Of a stretch of DNA of 64,000 bases, positions 9,989 through 21,156 are shown piece after piece. This DNA is from Hydrogenovibrio kuenenii DSM 12350. Its GTDB lineage: Bacteria > Pseudomonadota > Gammaproteobacteria > Thiomicrospirales > Thiomicrospiraceae. Position numbers and translations under genes: made by a program. The stretch is from the NCBI RefSeq assembly GCF_000526715.1, contig NZ_JAGP01000001.1, positions 1,178,001 to 1,242,000 of the forward strand. Reading direction: 5' to 3'. The notes under the pieces were generated by a model, which saw only the letters and a list, made by a program, of their open reading frames with translations, had not been told where the DNA came from and did not search any database. Within the stretch, counting starts at the first letter, position 1, and each line of letters starts with the position of its first letter.

Positions 9989-10825
9989 TTACAGTAATTC
10001 GTTTTCAATGAAGCCTTGTTCTTTAACCACATCATCAAGACGTTTCATTGTTTCCAATAAAGGCTTCAATCGTCCAAGAGGCCACATGTTTGGCCCATCA
10101 GACAAGGCATTTTCAGGGTCAGGATGTGTTTCCATGAACACGCCGGAAATTCCAGCTGCAATAGCAGCACGCGCTAGAACTGGTACCATCTCTCTTTGCC
10201 CGCCAGAAGTTGTGCCTTGTCCACCTGGTTGCTGTACAGAGTGTGTCGCATCAAATACAACAGGACAGCCAGTCTGACGCATAGAGGCCAAGCCTCTCAT
10301 ATCAGAAATAAGTGTGTTATACCCAAAAGATGTACCACGATCACAAACCATAATTTGTTCGTTACCCACTTCTCTTGCCTTGGCTACAACTTGGTCCATA
10401 TCCCAAGGTGCTTGGAACTGGCCTTTTTTAATATTCACCGGAATTCCTTGACGACAAACATTTTGAATAAAGTTCGTTTGTCTAACTAAGAAAGCTGGCG
10501 TTTGCATAACGTCAACAACCGAAGCAACCTCATCAAGTGGTGTATCTTCATGCACATCCGTTAATACAGGTACACCAACTTCATCTTTTACTTTTTGAAG
10601 TATTCTCAAACCCTCTTCAATCCCTAGACCTCTAAAGCTTTTTGTAGATGATCGATTTGCTTTATCGTAAGAAGATTTAAAAATGAAAGGCATCCCCAAA
10701 GATTCAGTCATTTCTTTTAGCTGACCTGCAGTATCAATAGCCAATTGTTCAGATTCAATAACACAAGGACCAGCAATGATAAATAAGGGTTGTTCTATTC
10801 CAACTTCAAAACCACATAAATTCAT
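9989..10825 (-). CDS. kdsA: 3-deoxy-8-phosphooctulonate synthase (KDO-8-P synthase)
   Basis: 278 aa, condenses arabinose 5-phosphate with PEP for lipopolysaccharide KDO synthesis. GPCVIES at 19-25, [12 protein letters not shown] and the TDVHE block are diagnostic. The stop codon of pyrG directly abuts the kdsA ATG, indicating translational coupling in pyrG-kdsA-eno-ftsB. Confidence 0.98.
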   Translation of the reverse strand: MNLCGFEVGIEQPLFIIAGPCVIESEQLAIDTAGQLKEMTESLGMPFIFKSSYDKANRSSTKSFRGLGIEEGLRILQKVKDEVGVPVLTDVHEDTPLDEVASVVDVMQTPAFLVRQTNFIQNVCRQGIPVNIKKGQFQAPWDMDQVVAKAREVGNEQIMVCDRGTSFGYNTLISDMRGLASMRQTGCPVVFDATHSVQQPGGQGTTSGGQREMVPVLARAAIAAGISGVFMETHPDPENALSDGPNMWPLGRLKPLLETMKRLDDVVKEQGFIENELL

Positions 10826-12557
<1,732 letters not shown>

Positions 12558-12590
12558 ACTATTAGACAAAATTTGATTCTAAATTTTCAA

Positions 12591-13847
12591 CTAATGCTTA
12601 AACTTATCACTCGTAAAATATCCAAGCACCGCAGCGACTTCTCCATTAATTTCAACAACTGGCCATCGAGAACGATTCCAATAAACGACTCTCTTCTCTT
12701 TTAGCCATTTTTTTAGTCCTGGAAAATTCTCAAAATCTTCTTTTTTTACAGAACGAAAAATAACACTCTCATGCATCCAATGATTAGCAACAGCATGAGA
12801 AAGAAGCTCGCGCTCATCAAAATGAATTACTTCGAAGCTGTGCGGAAAGCTTCGCATTAAAAAATTACTTTGAAAATCATTCAAAATATAAATTTTAGTG
12901 CCTTCAATTCTTATCTGACTCGTTTGAGAAAGTTTTCTAGAAGGGTGTGCGTTGCTATTATTTAGATGCATGTTTTCTTTTAACCAGTCATAAAGTACCT
13001 GATTTAACTCAAAACCTTCTACATAACGGCTTACCCAATACCGAATAAGGTTTTTTTGTCGAGACCAATCTAAATTCACCACACTTGCCAAGTCGATACT
13101 AAAGCTACTGCTTTCAACTTGAGCAAAATCTTGCTCAGCTAACTCATCCAACAAGGTTAATGCTTCGGAAACTGTGTTTGACATTCGCCATAAAGCAATG
13201 TCAAATTTAGGCCATTTTTGGGTAACTAGGGGTAGTAAAGCGTTACGAATAAAGTTGCGACTAAATCGCTCATCTTCGTTGCTTTCATCTTCAATCCAAT
13301 TTAACTGATACTGATGTAAATATTCGACTATCTCAGGAAGACGCACAGATAACAATGGTCGACAGTGTAAGAGAATCTTATTATCGAATAATCGTTTTTT
13401 TTGAAAACGCATGGCACTTAAACCTGCCAAGCCAGTTCCTCGAAACAAATTAAATAAGATGGTTTCTGCTTGATCTTGTAAATGATGTGCAGTAACTAAG
13501 ACGCCATCTTCTGGAACTGAAGCCAACAATGCGTGATAACGCTTCTCTCTTGCGACTGCTTCAACCCCCTTTCGACTTGTATCTTTGATATCAATCCGTT
13601 TTTCTTCAAATCGAACTTTATGTTCTTCGCAAAACTTACGACAAAAAACACCCCAACTATCTGAATTAGATTGAAGTTGATGATTAATATAAACCGCGTT
13701 TAAACGAGAAGAATTTATTTTTTGGAGAAGACAGTGCAATAACACCGTAGAATCTTTACCACCACTAAATGCAACGGTAATTTTTTTGTGAGCCCCTAAC
13801 TCCGCTAAAAAAAAGTCTATTGCTTTTTCTACAGAGTTAGATGGCAT
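12591..13847 (-). CDS. tilS: tRNA(Ile)-lysidine synthetase
   Basis: 418 aa, modifies C34 of tRNA-Ile(CAU) to lysidine. The PP-loop SGGKDS is at 28-33, followed by the TilS-typical HHLQDQAETILFNLFRGTGLAGL region; the C-terminal third is divergent as usual. It follows accA by 12 bases and is likely co-transcribed with it, an arrangement common in gammaproteobacteria. Confidence 0.96.
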   Translation of the reverse strand: MPSNSVEKAIDFFLAELGAHKKITVAFSGGKDSTVLLHCLLQKINSSRLNAVYINHQLQSNSDSWGVFCRKFCEEHKVRFEEKRIDIKDTSRKGVEAVAREKRYHALLASVPEDGVLVTAHHLQDQAETILFNLFRGTGLAGLSAMRFQKKRLFDNKILLHCRPLLSVRLPEIVEYLHQYQLNWIEDESNEDERFSRNFIRNALLPLVTQKWPKFDIALWRMSNTVSEALTLLDELAEQDFAQVESSSFSIDLASVVNLDWSRQKNLIRYWVSRYVEGFELNQVLYDWLKENMHLNNSNAHPSRKLSQTSQIRIEGTKIYILNDFQSNFLMRSFPHSFEVIHFDERELLSHAVANHWMHESVIFRSVKKEDFENFPGLKKWLKEKRVVYWNRSRWPVVEINGEVAAVLGYFTSDKFKH

Positions 13848-13859
13848 GATTATCAGCTA

Positions 13860-14816
13860 CTATGCTAATTCAAAGTTACCGTATTTCATGTAACGTTGAT
13901 AACGAGAATCGACTAATTGATCAAGCGCACGATTTTCCATCAAATCCAACTGATCAATTAAAGCTTGTTTTAGGGTTAAAGCTGCTTGTTGAGGGTTTCT
14001 ATGTGCACCACCTAGTGGCTCTGAAACGATAATATCGATCAAGCCTAGTTCTTTCAATCTTTCAGAAGTGATACCTAAAGCCGACGCTGCATCTGCAGCA
14101 TTAGCTGCATCTTTCCATAAAATGGAAGCGCACCCTTCTGGTGAAATAACTGAATAGGTACTGTATTGCATCATCATAGTGACATCACCAACACCGATTG
14201 CTAAAGCCCCACCTGAACCACCTTCACCAATAACCGTACAGATCACTGGCACTTTCAATTCTGACATTTCAATCAAGTTTCTTGCGATCGCTTCAGACTG
14301 GCCACGCTCCTCAGCATTGATCCCAGGGTAAGCACCCGGAGTGTCGATAAAAGTCAAAATTGGCAACCCAAAACGTTCTGCCATCTTCATCAGTCTAAGT
14401 GCTTTACGATAACCTTCAGGTCTAGGCATACCAAAATTACGATAAATCTTATCTTTAGTATCACGCCCTTTTTCTTGACCGATAACCATAACGGCTCTAC
14501 CATCAATACGAGCCAAGCCACCGACTATAGCTGCATCGTCAGCAAAAGCACGGTCACCATGAAGCTCCGTGAAGTCTGTAAAAACTTCTTTAATGTAGTC
14601 CAATAACAGTGGACGCTGAGGATGTCTGGCGATCTGAGCAATCTGAACATCAGTCAATTTACTAAAAATAGACTCCGTTAGACTCTTACTTTTTTCTTCC
14701 AACGCCGTTACCTCATGAATTAAATTCATATCTTTACCATCAAGGTGACGCAATTCATCAATTTTGGCTTCAAGCTCAGCAATCGGTTGTTCAAAATCCA
14801 AAAAATCTAACTTCAT
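13860..14816 (-). CDS. accA: Acetyl-CoA carboxylase, carboxyltransferase alpha subunit
   Basis: 318 aa, typical length. The N-terminal helix [45 protein letters not shown] and [15 protein letters not shown] are AccA hallmarks. With AccD it transfers carboxyl groups from biotin to acetyl-CoA at the first step of fatty acid synthesis. It heads accA-tilS. Confidence 0.98.
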   Translation of the reverse strand: MKLDFLDFEQPIAELEAKIDELRHLDGKDMNLIHEVTALEEKSKSLTESIFSKLTDVQIAQIARHPQRPLLLDYIKEVFTDFTELHGDRAFADDAAIVGGLARIDGRAVMVIGQEKGRDTKDKIYRNFGMPRPEGYRKALRLMKMAERFGLPILTFIDTPGAYPGINAEERGQSEAIARNLIEMSELKVPVICTVIGEGGSGGALAIGVGDVTMMMQYSTYSVISPEGCASILWKDAANAADAASALGITSERLKELGLIDIIVSEPLGGAHRNPQQAALTLKQALIDQLDLMENRALDQLVDSRYQRYMKYGNFELA

Positions 14817-14906
14817 TCTTTTTCCAAGGTGTCTTTTGAGTTCAAATAGAATCCGCGTATTTTAACAAACATTTTTCATTTTTAACGGAATTTCTCTTTA
14901 TTAGCA

Positions 14907-16640
14907 TTAGTAACTTACTTCAACCTTTTTCACTTCCTGAATCTTTTGATAGATCATTAAAAGTGTTTGATGACTTTTACTCTCTTCAAATGCTTTTGTT
15001 CCAATGGCTAAATCACCAATAAAAGCTTTTCCTTGTACGTAACGCCAAACTCTTTCTATCAAATCATTACCAAAAAGTTTCTTTTGCATCTCAAAGTTGT
15101 AAAAATCTAGGTCATCGTTTAAAACAATTTCCAGCGCAAATGATAATGCCTTGTACAAGAGTTGCATTTCATCATCATCTACAAAATAGAAACAGTCTTG
15201 CAACCGCTCATGCGCTTGTTCATAGTCTTGTATTGCCAGCAAACACCACATTTCCAACTCGACTACTTTAAACTTCTTCCAGTAACTATCACCATCAGGA
15301 AGCAGTCCGATAAGATTAGCAACACCTTGATGATCTGAAAAACCAAGCTGGTGTAAACTATCCAACATTTTTTCAAATTGCTTAGAACACATATTAGCTC
15401 CAAGTTCATCCAAGGCTTCTCTTAGCTCTCTACCTCTATTTTGGTTATTATCAACCAGCTCTTGCAAAGGAAATACTTCTGACATACCCGGTACGATAAT
15501 GCGACTTGCTGGAACACCAAAGTGATCATAAGAAGCGAAGTAAACATCACTCCCTTCGCTTTGAACGGTTTTAACTAGAAAATCAAATTGCTCTTGTGTT
15601 GTGCCGTTAAAATCCCAATCCACAAACTCAAAGTCATATTGATCTGAAATGAATTTGGCATGAATTAACCCACTTGAATCAATAAAGTGGTTTTCAATAT
15701 TTTCATCATCAGCGACCAGTTGTTCATCAAACACAGGTGTTTGAAACCCATCCAAATTAGATAAAGTGCGTCCCTGCAAAGATTCTGTCAATGTTCTTTC
15801 TAGAGCTACCTCAAAAATTGGATGTGCGCCAAAAGAAGCAAAACACTGCCCTGTTTTTTGCTCAAAAAGCGTGACATTCATTACCGGATAATGCCCACCA
15901 AGTGAAGCATCTCTAATCGACACCTCAACCCCTTGCTCAACAAGCTTCTTTCTGGCTTCCACAATCTGTGGGTAACGCTGAATAATCACTTCAGGAACTT
16001 CAGGTAAGCATATGTTTTCTAAAAGAATTATTCTTTTAACCCAACGTTCAAACACTTCTGATAAACCTTGAACCTGAGCTTCAATATGGGTATTGCCTGC
16101 ACAAAGACCATTACTTGCATAGAGGTTACTAAATAGATTCATGGGGAAATAAATTGTTTGACCTGAAGAAACTTGGGTCATTGGTAAGCATCTTATTTTT
16201 TGTGAACTATCATTTAGACTTAGGAAGTCTTCACCAGTCATTTCTGAATAAGGATCATAAATTTGCCATAATTCACTCGTTAAACAGCTCTTAAAATCTG
16301 CTACATCAACACTCTTTTCATTTGGAAAATACAGCCAGACATCAGATTTCTGGTGCGAAGGTTCCAAGTAAAAATCAGAAAAAAAGTAATTGGTTTCTAA
16401 GCGTTCAAAAAACTCTCCTAATGCACTCGCTAAACAGGCTTTTCTACTAGCCCCTTTTCCATTGGTAAACAAGGCTGGACAATTTTTATCCCTTATATGT
16501 AAAGAATATATATTCGGAACAGGGTTCAACCAAGACGCCTCTTCTATCTCAAAACCTGTCTTCTCCAATAATTGGTGCATTTTTAAAATAGAATCTTCAA
16601 GACAGGCATCTTTGCCCTTTATATAAGTTTGTTCAACCAT
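14907..16640 (-). CDS. ycaO: YcaO-domain protein, RimO-associated type
   Basis: 577 aa, matching E. coli YcaO in length (586) and organisation. YcaO ATP-binding blocks are GEFFERLETN (75-84) and SEVFERW (194-200), with a C-terminal TPR-like helical extension. YcaO proteins are ATP-dependent amide-activating enzymes; the E. coli member assists RimO in methylthiolating Asp89 of ribosomal protein S12. No azoline substrate peptide or partner gene flanks it, which favours the RimO role. The rimO 3' end is also in this window, about 47 kb away. Confidence 0.92.
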   Translation of the reverse strand: MVEQTYIKGKDACLEDSILKMHQLLEKTGFEIEEASWLNPVPNIYSLHIRDKNCPALFTNGKGASRKACLASALGEFFERLETNYFFSDFYLEPSHQKSDVWLYFPNEKSVDVADFKSCLTSELWQIYDPYSEMTGEDFLSLNDSSQKIRCLPMTQVSSGQTIYFPMNLFSNLYASNGLCAGNTHIEAQVQGLSEVFERWVKRIILLENICLPEVPEVIIQRYPQIVEARKKLVEQGVEVSIRDASLGGHYPVMNVTLFEQKTGQCFASFGAHPIFEVALERTLTESLQGRTLSNLDGFQTPVFDEQLVADDENIENHFIDSSGLIHAKFISDQYDFEFVDWDFNGTTQEQFDFLVKTVQSEGSDVYFASYDHFGVPASRIIVPGMSEVFPLQELVDNNQNRGRELREALDELGANMCSKQFEKMLDSLHQLGFSDHQGVANLIGLLPDGDSYWKKFKVVELEMWCLLAIQDYEQAHERLQDCFYFVDDDEMQLLYKALSFALEIVLNDDLDFYNFEMQKKLFGNDLIERVWRYVQGKAFIGDLAIGTKAFEESKSHQTLLMIYQKIQEVKKVEVSY

Positions 16641-16768
16641 GACACTTCCTACAAAACCAATTGATAATATAAGCTTTTCTTATCTAACAAATAAAAAAAA
16701 AGAAATAGAGCACTCTAAAAAACCAAGTAAACTGGTATGGAATCTATTATTACCTTGTGAGGTGCTCC

Positions 16769-17059
16769 ATGTGGAAAATAATAACAACTCTTCTTGTCTG
16801 TTGCTTGAGCTTACCAGTCCAATCTAATGAAAGCATTATGACAGGAAAAAAGCTACATGATGAAGCGAATTGCATGAAGTGTCATGCACGACTTGGCTAC
16901 AATACAGACAAAACAATTCGAATGAATATTCACTCAATTAAAGATTTAAAACGTGCTGTTAAGTTTTGTAATGCAAACCTTAATGTAGGATGGTTTGATG
17001 ATGAAGTTGATGACGTGGTTCAATACTTAGATCAAACCTACTATAAATTGCCGAATTAA
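16769..17059 (+). CDS. Small periplasmic c-type cytochrome
   Basis: 96 aa with a signal peptide (about 1-19) and one heme-binding motif CMKCH at 35-39. ATG at 16769 is chosen over GTG 16757, because AGGTG lies 5 bases before it and it opens the signal peptide directly. The distal ligand is not certain; Met52 is a candidate. It resembles short monoheme cytochromes used as electron carriers in respiratory or sulfur-oxidising chains. No partner oxidoreductase is next to it. Confidence 0.85.
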   Translation: MWKIITTLLVCCLSLPVQSNESIMTGKKLHDEANCMKCHARLGYNTDKTIRMNIHSIKDLKRAVKFCNANLNVGWFDDEVDDVVQYLDQTYYKLPN

Positions 17060-17086
17060 TCTACATAGACCGCTCTATCAAGAAAA

Positions 17087-17111
17087 TGTGCAGCCAAATA
17101 ATGGCTGCACA
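17087..17111. terminator. Bidirectional hairpin between cytochrome c and unknown secreted gene
   Basis: TGTGCAGCCA / TGGCTGCACA, a perfect 10-bp stem with a 5-base loop, in the 82-base convergent gap. The AAAA before it gives a short U run for minus-strand transcripts. Confidence 0.65.
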
Positions 17112-17141
17112 AGTAGATAATAGATTAGGTTTAAAACTTTA

Positions 17142-17984
17142 CTAAATCTTTACTCCCAAACCATGAAGTTGTGACTCCAACTTTTTCAATTGTTTCGGGT
17201 CGGCGTTTCCAGTGTCTTCTGATAAGCACCCTTTTGCATTAGAAACTGCTTCATCAATCGCATCCACTAAAAAGTAAATTTTCATTGATGAATTAATTTT
17301 CTTCCAGTCTCTATGTTTCGCTCGCCACAACTTATTCAGTTGAGGGTCTTGCTTTAACTGCTGACCAACATAATCAAACAGTTTGATTAGATGAGGAATT
17401 GACTGTTCAGGCTGATAGGGTATACCAGTAACTTTATCGTAATAACTTTGTCTATCAAGAATTGCGACTTCTAAAGCAGGAATCATGGGAGATATTCCAG
17501 CCATCTTTGCATCGTTTTCAGCAGTTTTTATGCGATCAATAGATAAAACCGGTGCATTCGACTTCCAGCGAGAATAAAGGACATAGACATTATATCGATC
17601 GATAAAGTTTAACTGACCTGCATGTAAAGCCATGACTCTTTTGGCTGGTACAACATAGTCCAAACCTTGAGTGCGAAGCTTGGTATGATCTTTACCCCAA
17701 ATTTGCCACCCGGACTGCCCTGTGTCCAGTCCCTTGTCATTAACAGCGATTGGTTGACAGGAAATTCCGTAATCATGACCTTGAACAAAATCCTGGACAG
17801 CTATTTGATAATTCCCATTCGGCGTTATTTTCCGTACAACACCCACGATATAAGCATCGTCTTTAATATTGTTTGCAGGGAATGCCACTAAGATAGTGTC
17901 GTTTGGCTTAAAGCGTTGGGCATAAGCCGAAGAAACGGCCGTCAACAACGCTGTCAACAAGCCGAATAATATAAACTTTTTCAT
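17142..17984 (-). CDS. Secreted protein of unknown function
   Basis: 280 aa. An ATG at 17984 begins a clean signal peptide (MKKFILFGLL, cleavage after AYA at about 22); an upstream in-frame ATG at 18017 would put charged residues before it. The mature part starts RFKPNDTILVAFPANN and reads like a small beta-rich domain (VVRKITPNGNYQIAVQDFV), followed by a helical C-terminal half. One Cys pair (CQPI and CLSED) is possible. I do not recognise a family. It follows tsaB but is separated from it by a strong hairpin. Confidence 0.75.
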   Translation of the reverse strand: MKKFILFGLLTALLTAVSSAYAQRFKPNDTILVAFPANNIKDDAYIVGVVRKITPNGNYQIAVQDFVQGHDYGISCQPIAVNDKGLDTGQSGWQIWGKDHTKLRTQGLDYVVPAKRVMALHAGQLNFIDRYNVYVLYSRWKSNAPVLSIDRIKTAENDAKMAGISPMIPALEVAILDRQSYYDKVTGIPYQPEQSIPHLIKLFDYVGQQLKQDPQLNKLWRAKHRDWKKINSSMKIYFLVDAIDEAVSNAKGCLSEDTGNADPKQLKKLESQLHGLGVKI

Positions 17985-18023
17985 AATTTTCTTCTTATAT
18001 TTAAGTAACGTCTGCATTTGTTA

Positions 18024-18051
18024 AGTTCAGCTCCACATCAGGAGCTGAACT
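18024..18051. other. Strong intergenic hairpin between tsaB and the unknown secreted gene
   Basis: AGTTCAGCTCC / GGAGCTGAACT, a perfect 11-bp stem with a 6-base loop. No strong U tract follows on the minus strand, so it could be a Rho-independent terminator of reduced strength or an mRNA end protector. Confidence 0.6.
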
Positions 18052-18132
18052 AAATAAATATATTATAAATTAAGCCATAAACCAAAGTATGGACAAACCT
18101 GCGAGATAATTTAAACACACTAAACGAAAAAG

Positions 18133-18813
18133 TCATTTTGACTTTTTGGCTATATTATTTCTAAGGTATACAGGTGTAGGAACAACCTCCAAAACACTTT
18201 TAGCTTGTGCAATTCTTTGTGAAGCAATGATTGCAACATTTTCCGCACTTGGTACCCCGCCCTGCCATTGATTAAAAATTGAAACCAGTTCTGGAAATTC
18301 TTTTTCTATATCACCTGTTGCCATATCTATACCCTTCTTTTTGCATAGCGTAATAGCATCTGGCTCAGATAGTAGTTGAGGGGGTTCTGACGTCAGCACG
18401 CCATTCTGTACAAGACATACTTGAATATAAAGTTCATTCATTCGAGCATCTAAACAAGCCACGACAGGTGAAGAACTCACCTCTTTTGCCATTGGCCAAG
18501 CCAGAGCCTCTAAAGTTGAAATGGAAATAACAGGTTTATTCCAACCAAACGCAAGCCCCTGAACAACACCTGCAGCAATTCTAACTCCTGTAAAAGCGCC
18601 AGGTCCTTCGCTTAAGGCCAAATAATCAACATCAACACCTGAGAGTTTTGCTTTAGACAAAGCCTTATCCACCATCGACAAAACATGATTTGCATGTGTT
18701 TGTGGTGTTAGCGCAAATTCGGTAATACTGTTTTCACCAATTTTTAGGCTCACTGAGCAGGCTTGTGTTGACGTATCAACGGCTAATATTTTCAGCTCTT
18801 TTACATCTGTCAT
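18133..18813 (-). CDS. tsaB: tRNA threonylcarbamoyladenosine complex subunit TsaB
   Basis: 226 aa ASKHA-fold protein. AVDTSTQACSVSL at the N-terminus and SEGPGAFTGVRIAAGVVQGLA are TsaB signatures. It acts with TsaD and TsaE in t6A37 formation on ANN-decoding tRNAs. Its ATG overlaps the helicase stop by 4 bases. Confidence 0.95.
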   Translation of the reverse strand: MTDVKELKILAVDTSTQACSVSLKIGENSITEFALTPQTHANHVLSMVDKALSKAKLSGVDVDYLALSEGPGAFTGVRIAAGVVQGLAFGWNKPVISISTLEALAWPMAKEVSSSPVVACLDARMNELYIQVCLVQNGVLTSEPPQLLSEPDAITLCKKKGIDMATGDIEKEFPELVSIFNQWQGGVPSAENVAIIASQRIAQAKSVLEVVPTPVYLRNNIAKKSK

Positions 18814-20738
18814 TTGTTTTCCAACATGCTGTTCAATAATTGTTTAGCTTCACTTGGTTCATACACCCATTTAAAACCAGGCAAACTGTTTATTATCGTT
18901 TTTCCATAAGATTTTGTCATGATTCTTGGGTCACATAAAACCAGCACCCCTTTATCTTCAGTCGAGCGAATCAAACGCCCCGTTCCCTGTTTGAGCGCTA
19001 TTATGGCTTCTGGAATCTGAAACGCATAAAAGGCATTTAAACCCTTTTGTTTTAGCGCAGACTCTCTCGCTTGTACCACTGGGTCATCAGGAGGAATAAA
19101 AGGAATACGGTCTATCATGACAAGTTTTAGGTCATTCCCCTTTACATCCACTCCTTCCCAAAAACTACTGGTACCCAACAGAACAGCTTGATCTGCTTCT
19201 CGAAACTGGTTCAGCAATTCATGTTTAGGGGCATCTCCTTGAACAAACAATTGACCATGCCAATGATCCTTCAAAATGGTGCTCGCTTCTAATAAAGCTC
19301 TATGACTTGTAAAAAGAAGAAATGCACTTCCTTGGCTCACTTGCAGCAGAGGCCAAATAGCACGCAGACAGATTTTAATATAGTCTGGAGATTTAGGTTC
19401 CGGCAAACCAACAGGATGATATACCAGGCCTTGTTGTAAATAATCGAAGGGACTATCCCATTGCTTAGCATGGCAGTCTTCTAAGCCAAGACGCTGAGCG
19501 AAATAGTCAAATTGATTATTCACACTTAAAGTTGCCGAGGTAAATATCCAGGCGCCACCCAAAAGATCTCTTTGTTTGCTAAACGGTTCAGCAACACTCA
19601 TCGGAGTAAAGTTAAGCCTAAATCTTGCCTGAGATGAATCCACCCAACGAACCTCATTTTGAGACTGTGACATTAACCAACGTTTGAGTTGTGCCGCAAT
19701 ATCATGGGCTCTTTTTTGAACAGCTGCAATGGACTTTCCTCTATCAACAAATGGTTTCAAACCTTCTTCTAACTTTTGCAGGCTGGTTAGCACTAAATCT
19801 AGCGCATCCATCGATTTTGATTGTGATGAAAAAGCTTCCCAGTTCCAGCGTTTTTCCCATTTACCAAGTGTCTTGTTAAAGTTTTGCACTTCTAGCTCTA
19901 ATTGTTTTACCGCATCAATTAAATCTGCAGATTCTTTTGCTTCCTGAGTTATCGCATTTCGAATATCTCGAGCCAATTCATCCAATTGCCCTCGACTCAG
20001 CGTAAAACCTAGAAACTGTGCGGCAATGTCTGGTAATTGGTGTGCTTCATCAAAGATATAGACATCTGCTTCCGGCAACACTTCACCAAAGCCATTTTCT
20101 CTTAGTGCTAAATCAGCACAAAAAAGATGGTGGTTAACAACCAATACATCTGACTCAACTGCATCCTGTTTTACTTTCGGATAAAAGCAGTCAGAATCGG
20201 CATGACAACCATTGGCCTGACAAAATTCCAAACGAGCACACACCTTATGCCAAATAGGATCATTTTCATCAAGAGACTTCAGTTCCGACTTATCCCCAAC
20301 ATGGGTTTTATCCATCCAATCGTGAATTTGAGACAGTTTTTGCCAAACCGATCGAGAGTTTTGTTCTGTTGTTTCAGCAATGTCCAGCCGTTGAGGGCAG
20401 ATATAATTTTCTCGTCCCTTCAGAAGTTTTATTTTCCCTTTAAAGCCGCAGAGTTTTTTGATTAAAGGTAGGTCTTTTGAAAGTAGCTGTTCCTGTAAGT
20501 TTTTTGTCGCCGTCGAAATGATAATTTTTTTACCCGATAGCAACGCGGGGATTAAGTAGGCAAAAGTTTTACCTGTTCCCGTTCCAGCCTCGGCTAATAA
20601 TACCTCTTTATCTTCGATGCACTGCGCAATCGCCAATGACATGTCCAGTTGAGAAGATCGCACTTCAAAATCATCAATTAATTTTTTGAGTTTTGTATCA
20701 TTTGTTAGCAGTTCTTGTGTTTCGGTTACTAAGGACAA
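18810..20738 (-). CDS. DinG/YoaA-family iron-sulfur DNA helicase
   Basis: 642 aa XPD-like superfamily 2 helicase. Walker A AEAGTGTGKT is at 49-58, the DEAH box is in IFDEAHQLPD, and cysteines in ICPQRL plus the CARLEFCQANGCHADSDC region supply a [4Fe-4S] cluster. Length fits E. coli YoaA (636 aa), and yoaA-tsaB adjacency is common, so YoaA is the more likely identity. Such helicases act in DNA damage tolerance. The start appears to be TTG at 20738. Confidence 0.93.
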   Translation of the reverse strand: MSLVTETQELLTNDTKLKKLIDDFEVRSSQLDMSLAIAQCIEDKEVLLAEAGTGTGKTFAYLIPALLSGKKIIISTATKNLQEQLLSKDLPLIKKLCGFKGKIKLLKGRENYICPQRLDIAETTEQNSRSVWQKLSQIHDWMDKTHVGDKSELKSLDENDPIWHKVCARLEFCQANGCHADSDCFYPKVKQDAVESDVLVVNHHLFCADLALRENGFGEVLPEADVYIFDEAHQLPDIAAQFLGFTLSRGQLDELARDIRNAITQEAKESADLIDAVKQLELEVQNFNKTLGKWEKRWNWEAFSSQSKSMDALDLVLTSLQKLEEGLKPFVDRGKSIAAVQKRAHDIAAQLKRWLMSQSQNEVRWVDSSQARFRLNFTPMSVAEPFSKQRDLLGGAWIFTSATLSVNNQFDYFAQRLGLEDCHAKQWDSPFDYLQQGLVYHPVGLPEPKSPDYIKICLRAIWPLLQVSQGSAFLLFTSHRALLEASTILKDHWHGQLFVQGDAPKHELLNQFREADQAVLLGTSSFWEGVDVKGNDLKLVMIDRIPFIPPDDPVVQARESALKQKGLNAFYAFQIPEAIIALKQGTGRLIRSTEDKGVLVLCDPRIMTKSYGKTIINSLPGFKWVYEPSEAKQLLNSMLENK

Positions 20739-20887
20739 GGGATAACTCTTGAGTTGAATGAAGTGTTAATTTTTACGATATCATAGTAAAAGATGACTTT
20801 TTACAGATAAACGTATACTTTTTGCCGGATTCTAATCAAAATCCAATGATAAAACTAGACATTTCCGCCAAAATCCGTAAAATTCGC

Positions 20888-20905
20888 ACTTTCAAATTTG
20901 AAAGT
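20888..20905. promoter_or_regulatory. Palindromic operator candidate upstream of rpmJ paralogue
   Basis: ACTTTCAAATTTGAAAGT is a perfect 18-base palindrome overlapping the -35 box of the putative promoter (20898-20903). A second inverted repeat, GTCTTA / TAAGAC (20904-20919), lies between -35 and -10. A weaker palindrome, TTTTAC...GTAAAA (20771-20791), lies further upstream. None matches the usual gammaproteobacterial Zur box. Confidence 0.5.
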
Positions 20906-20927
20906 CTTAGCATTAAGACATTAAACT
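20898..20927 (+). promoter_or_regulatory. Putative promoter of rpmJ paralogue
   Basis: TTGAAA (20898-20903), 18 bases, TAAACT (20922-20927), 21 bases before the rpmJ ATG. The -10 is weak, consistent with a regulated promoter. The rest of the 210-base region 20739-20948 shows no gene. Confidence 0.4.
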
Positions 20928-20948
20928 ATTAGTATTGGATATCTAGCT

Positions 20949-21074
20949 ATGAAAATTTTATCATCATTAAAATCAGCAAAAACACGTCATAAAGACTGCC
21001 AAATTGTTAGACGTCGCGGGAAAGTTTATGTTATCAACAAAACAAACCCTCGTTTTAAAGCGCGTCAACGTTAA
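20949..21074 (+). CDS. Ribosomal protein bL36, zinc-free (YkgO-like) paralogue
   Basis: 41 codons from ATG 20949 to TAA 21074, reading [20 protein letters not shown] and ending NPRFKARQR. It aligns with the YkgO type of L36, which keeps one Cys and lacks the zinc-binding CxxC...CxxxxH ligands of the normal L36. In other bacteria such C-minus paralogues replace the zinc form under zinc limitation and are often Zur-controlled. Here the gene stands alone with its own promoter, a palindromic operator candidate and a strong terminator, as expected for a conditionally expressed spare ribosomal protein. Confidence 0.93.
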   Translation: MKILSSLKSAKTRHKDCQIVRRRGKVYVINKTNPRFKARQR

Positions 21075-21096
21075 GACAACAGCTTAAAACTGTTAC

Positions 21097-21126
21097 AAAA
21101 AAGGCACCTGATCAGTGCCTTTTTTT
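21097..21126 (+). terminator. Rho-independent terminator of rpmJ paralogue
   Basis: AAAAAAGGCAC / GTGCCTTTTTT with a 7-base loop, followed by a T run; the symmetric A and T tracts allow use from both strands, serving cheV too. Confidence 0.9.
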
Positions 21127-21135
21127 ATACCTACT

Positions 21136-21156
21136 ACCCCCAGCCTGGCAGATTTT
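21136..21156 (-). repeat. CCAGGCTGGG-family repeat, copy 4 (intergenic)
   Basis: On the minus strand AAAATCTGCCAGGCTGGG followed by GGT, core at 21148-21139, immediately after and overlapping the cheV stop codon. It has one extra G relative to the consensus. Confidence 0.8.

Noticed and set aside
20771-20791. Zur box upstream of the rpmJ paralogue
   Set aside because: The imperfect palindrome does not match the known gammaproteobacterial Zur consensus; kept only as part of the operator observation.
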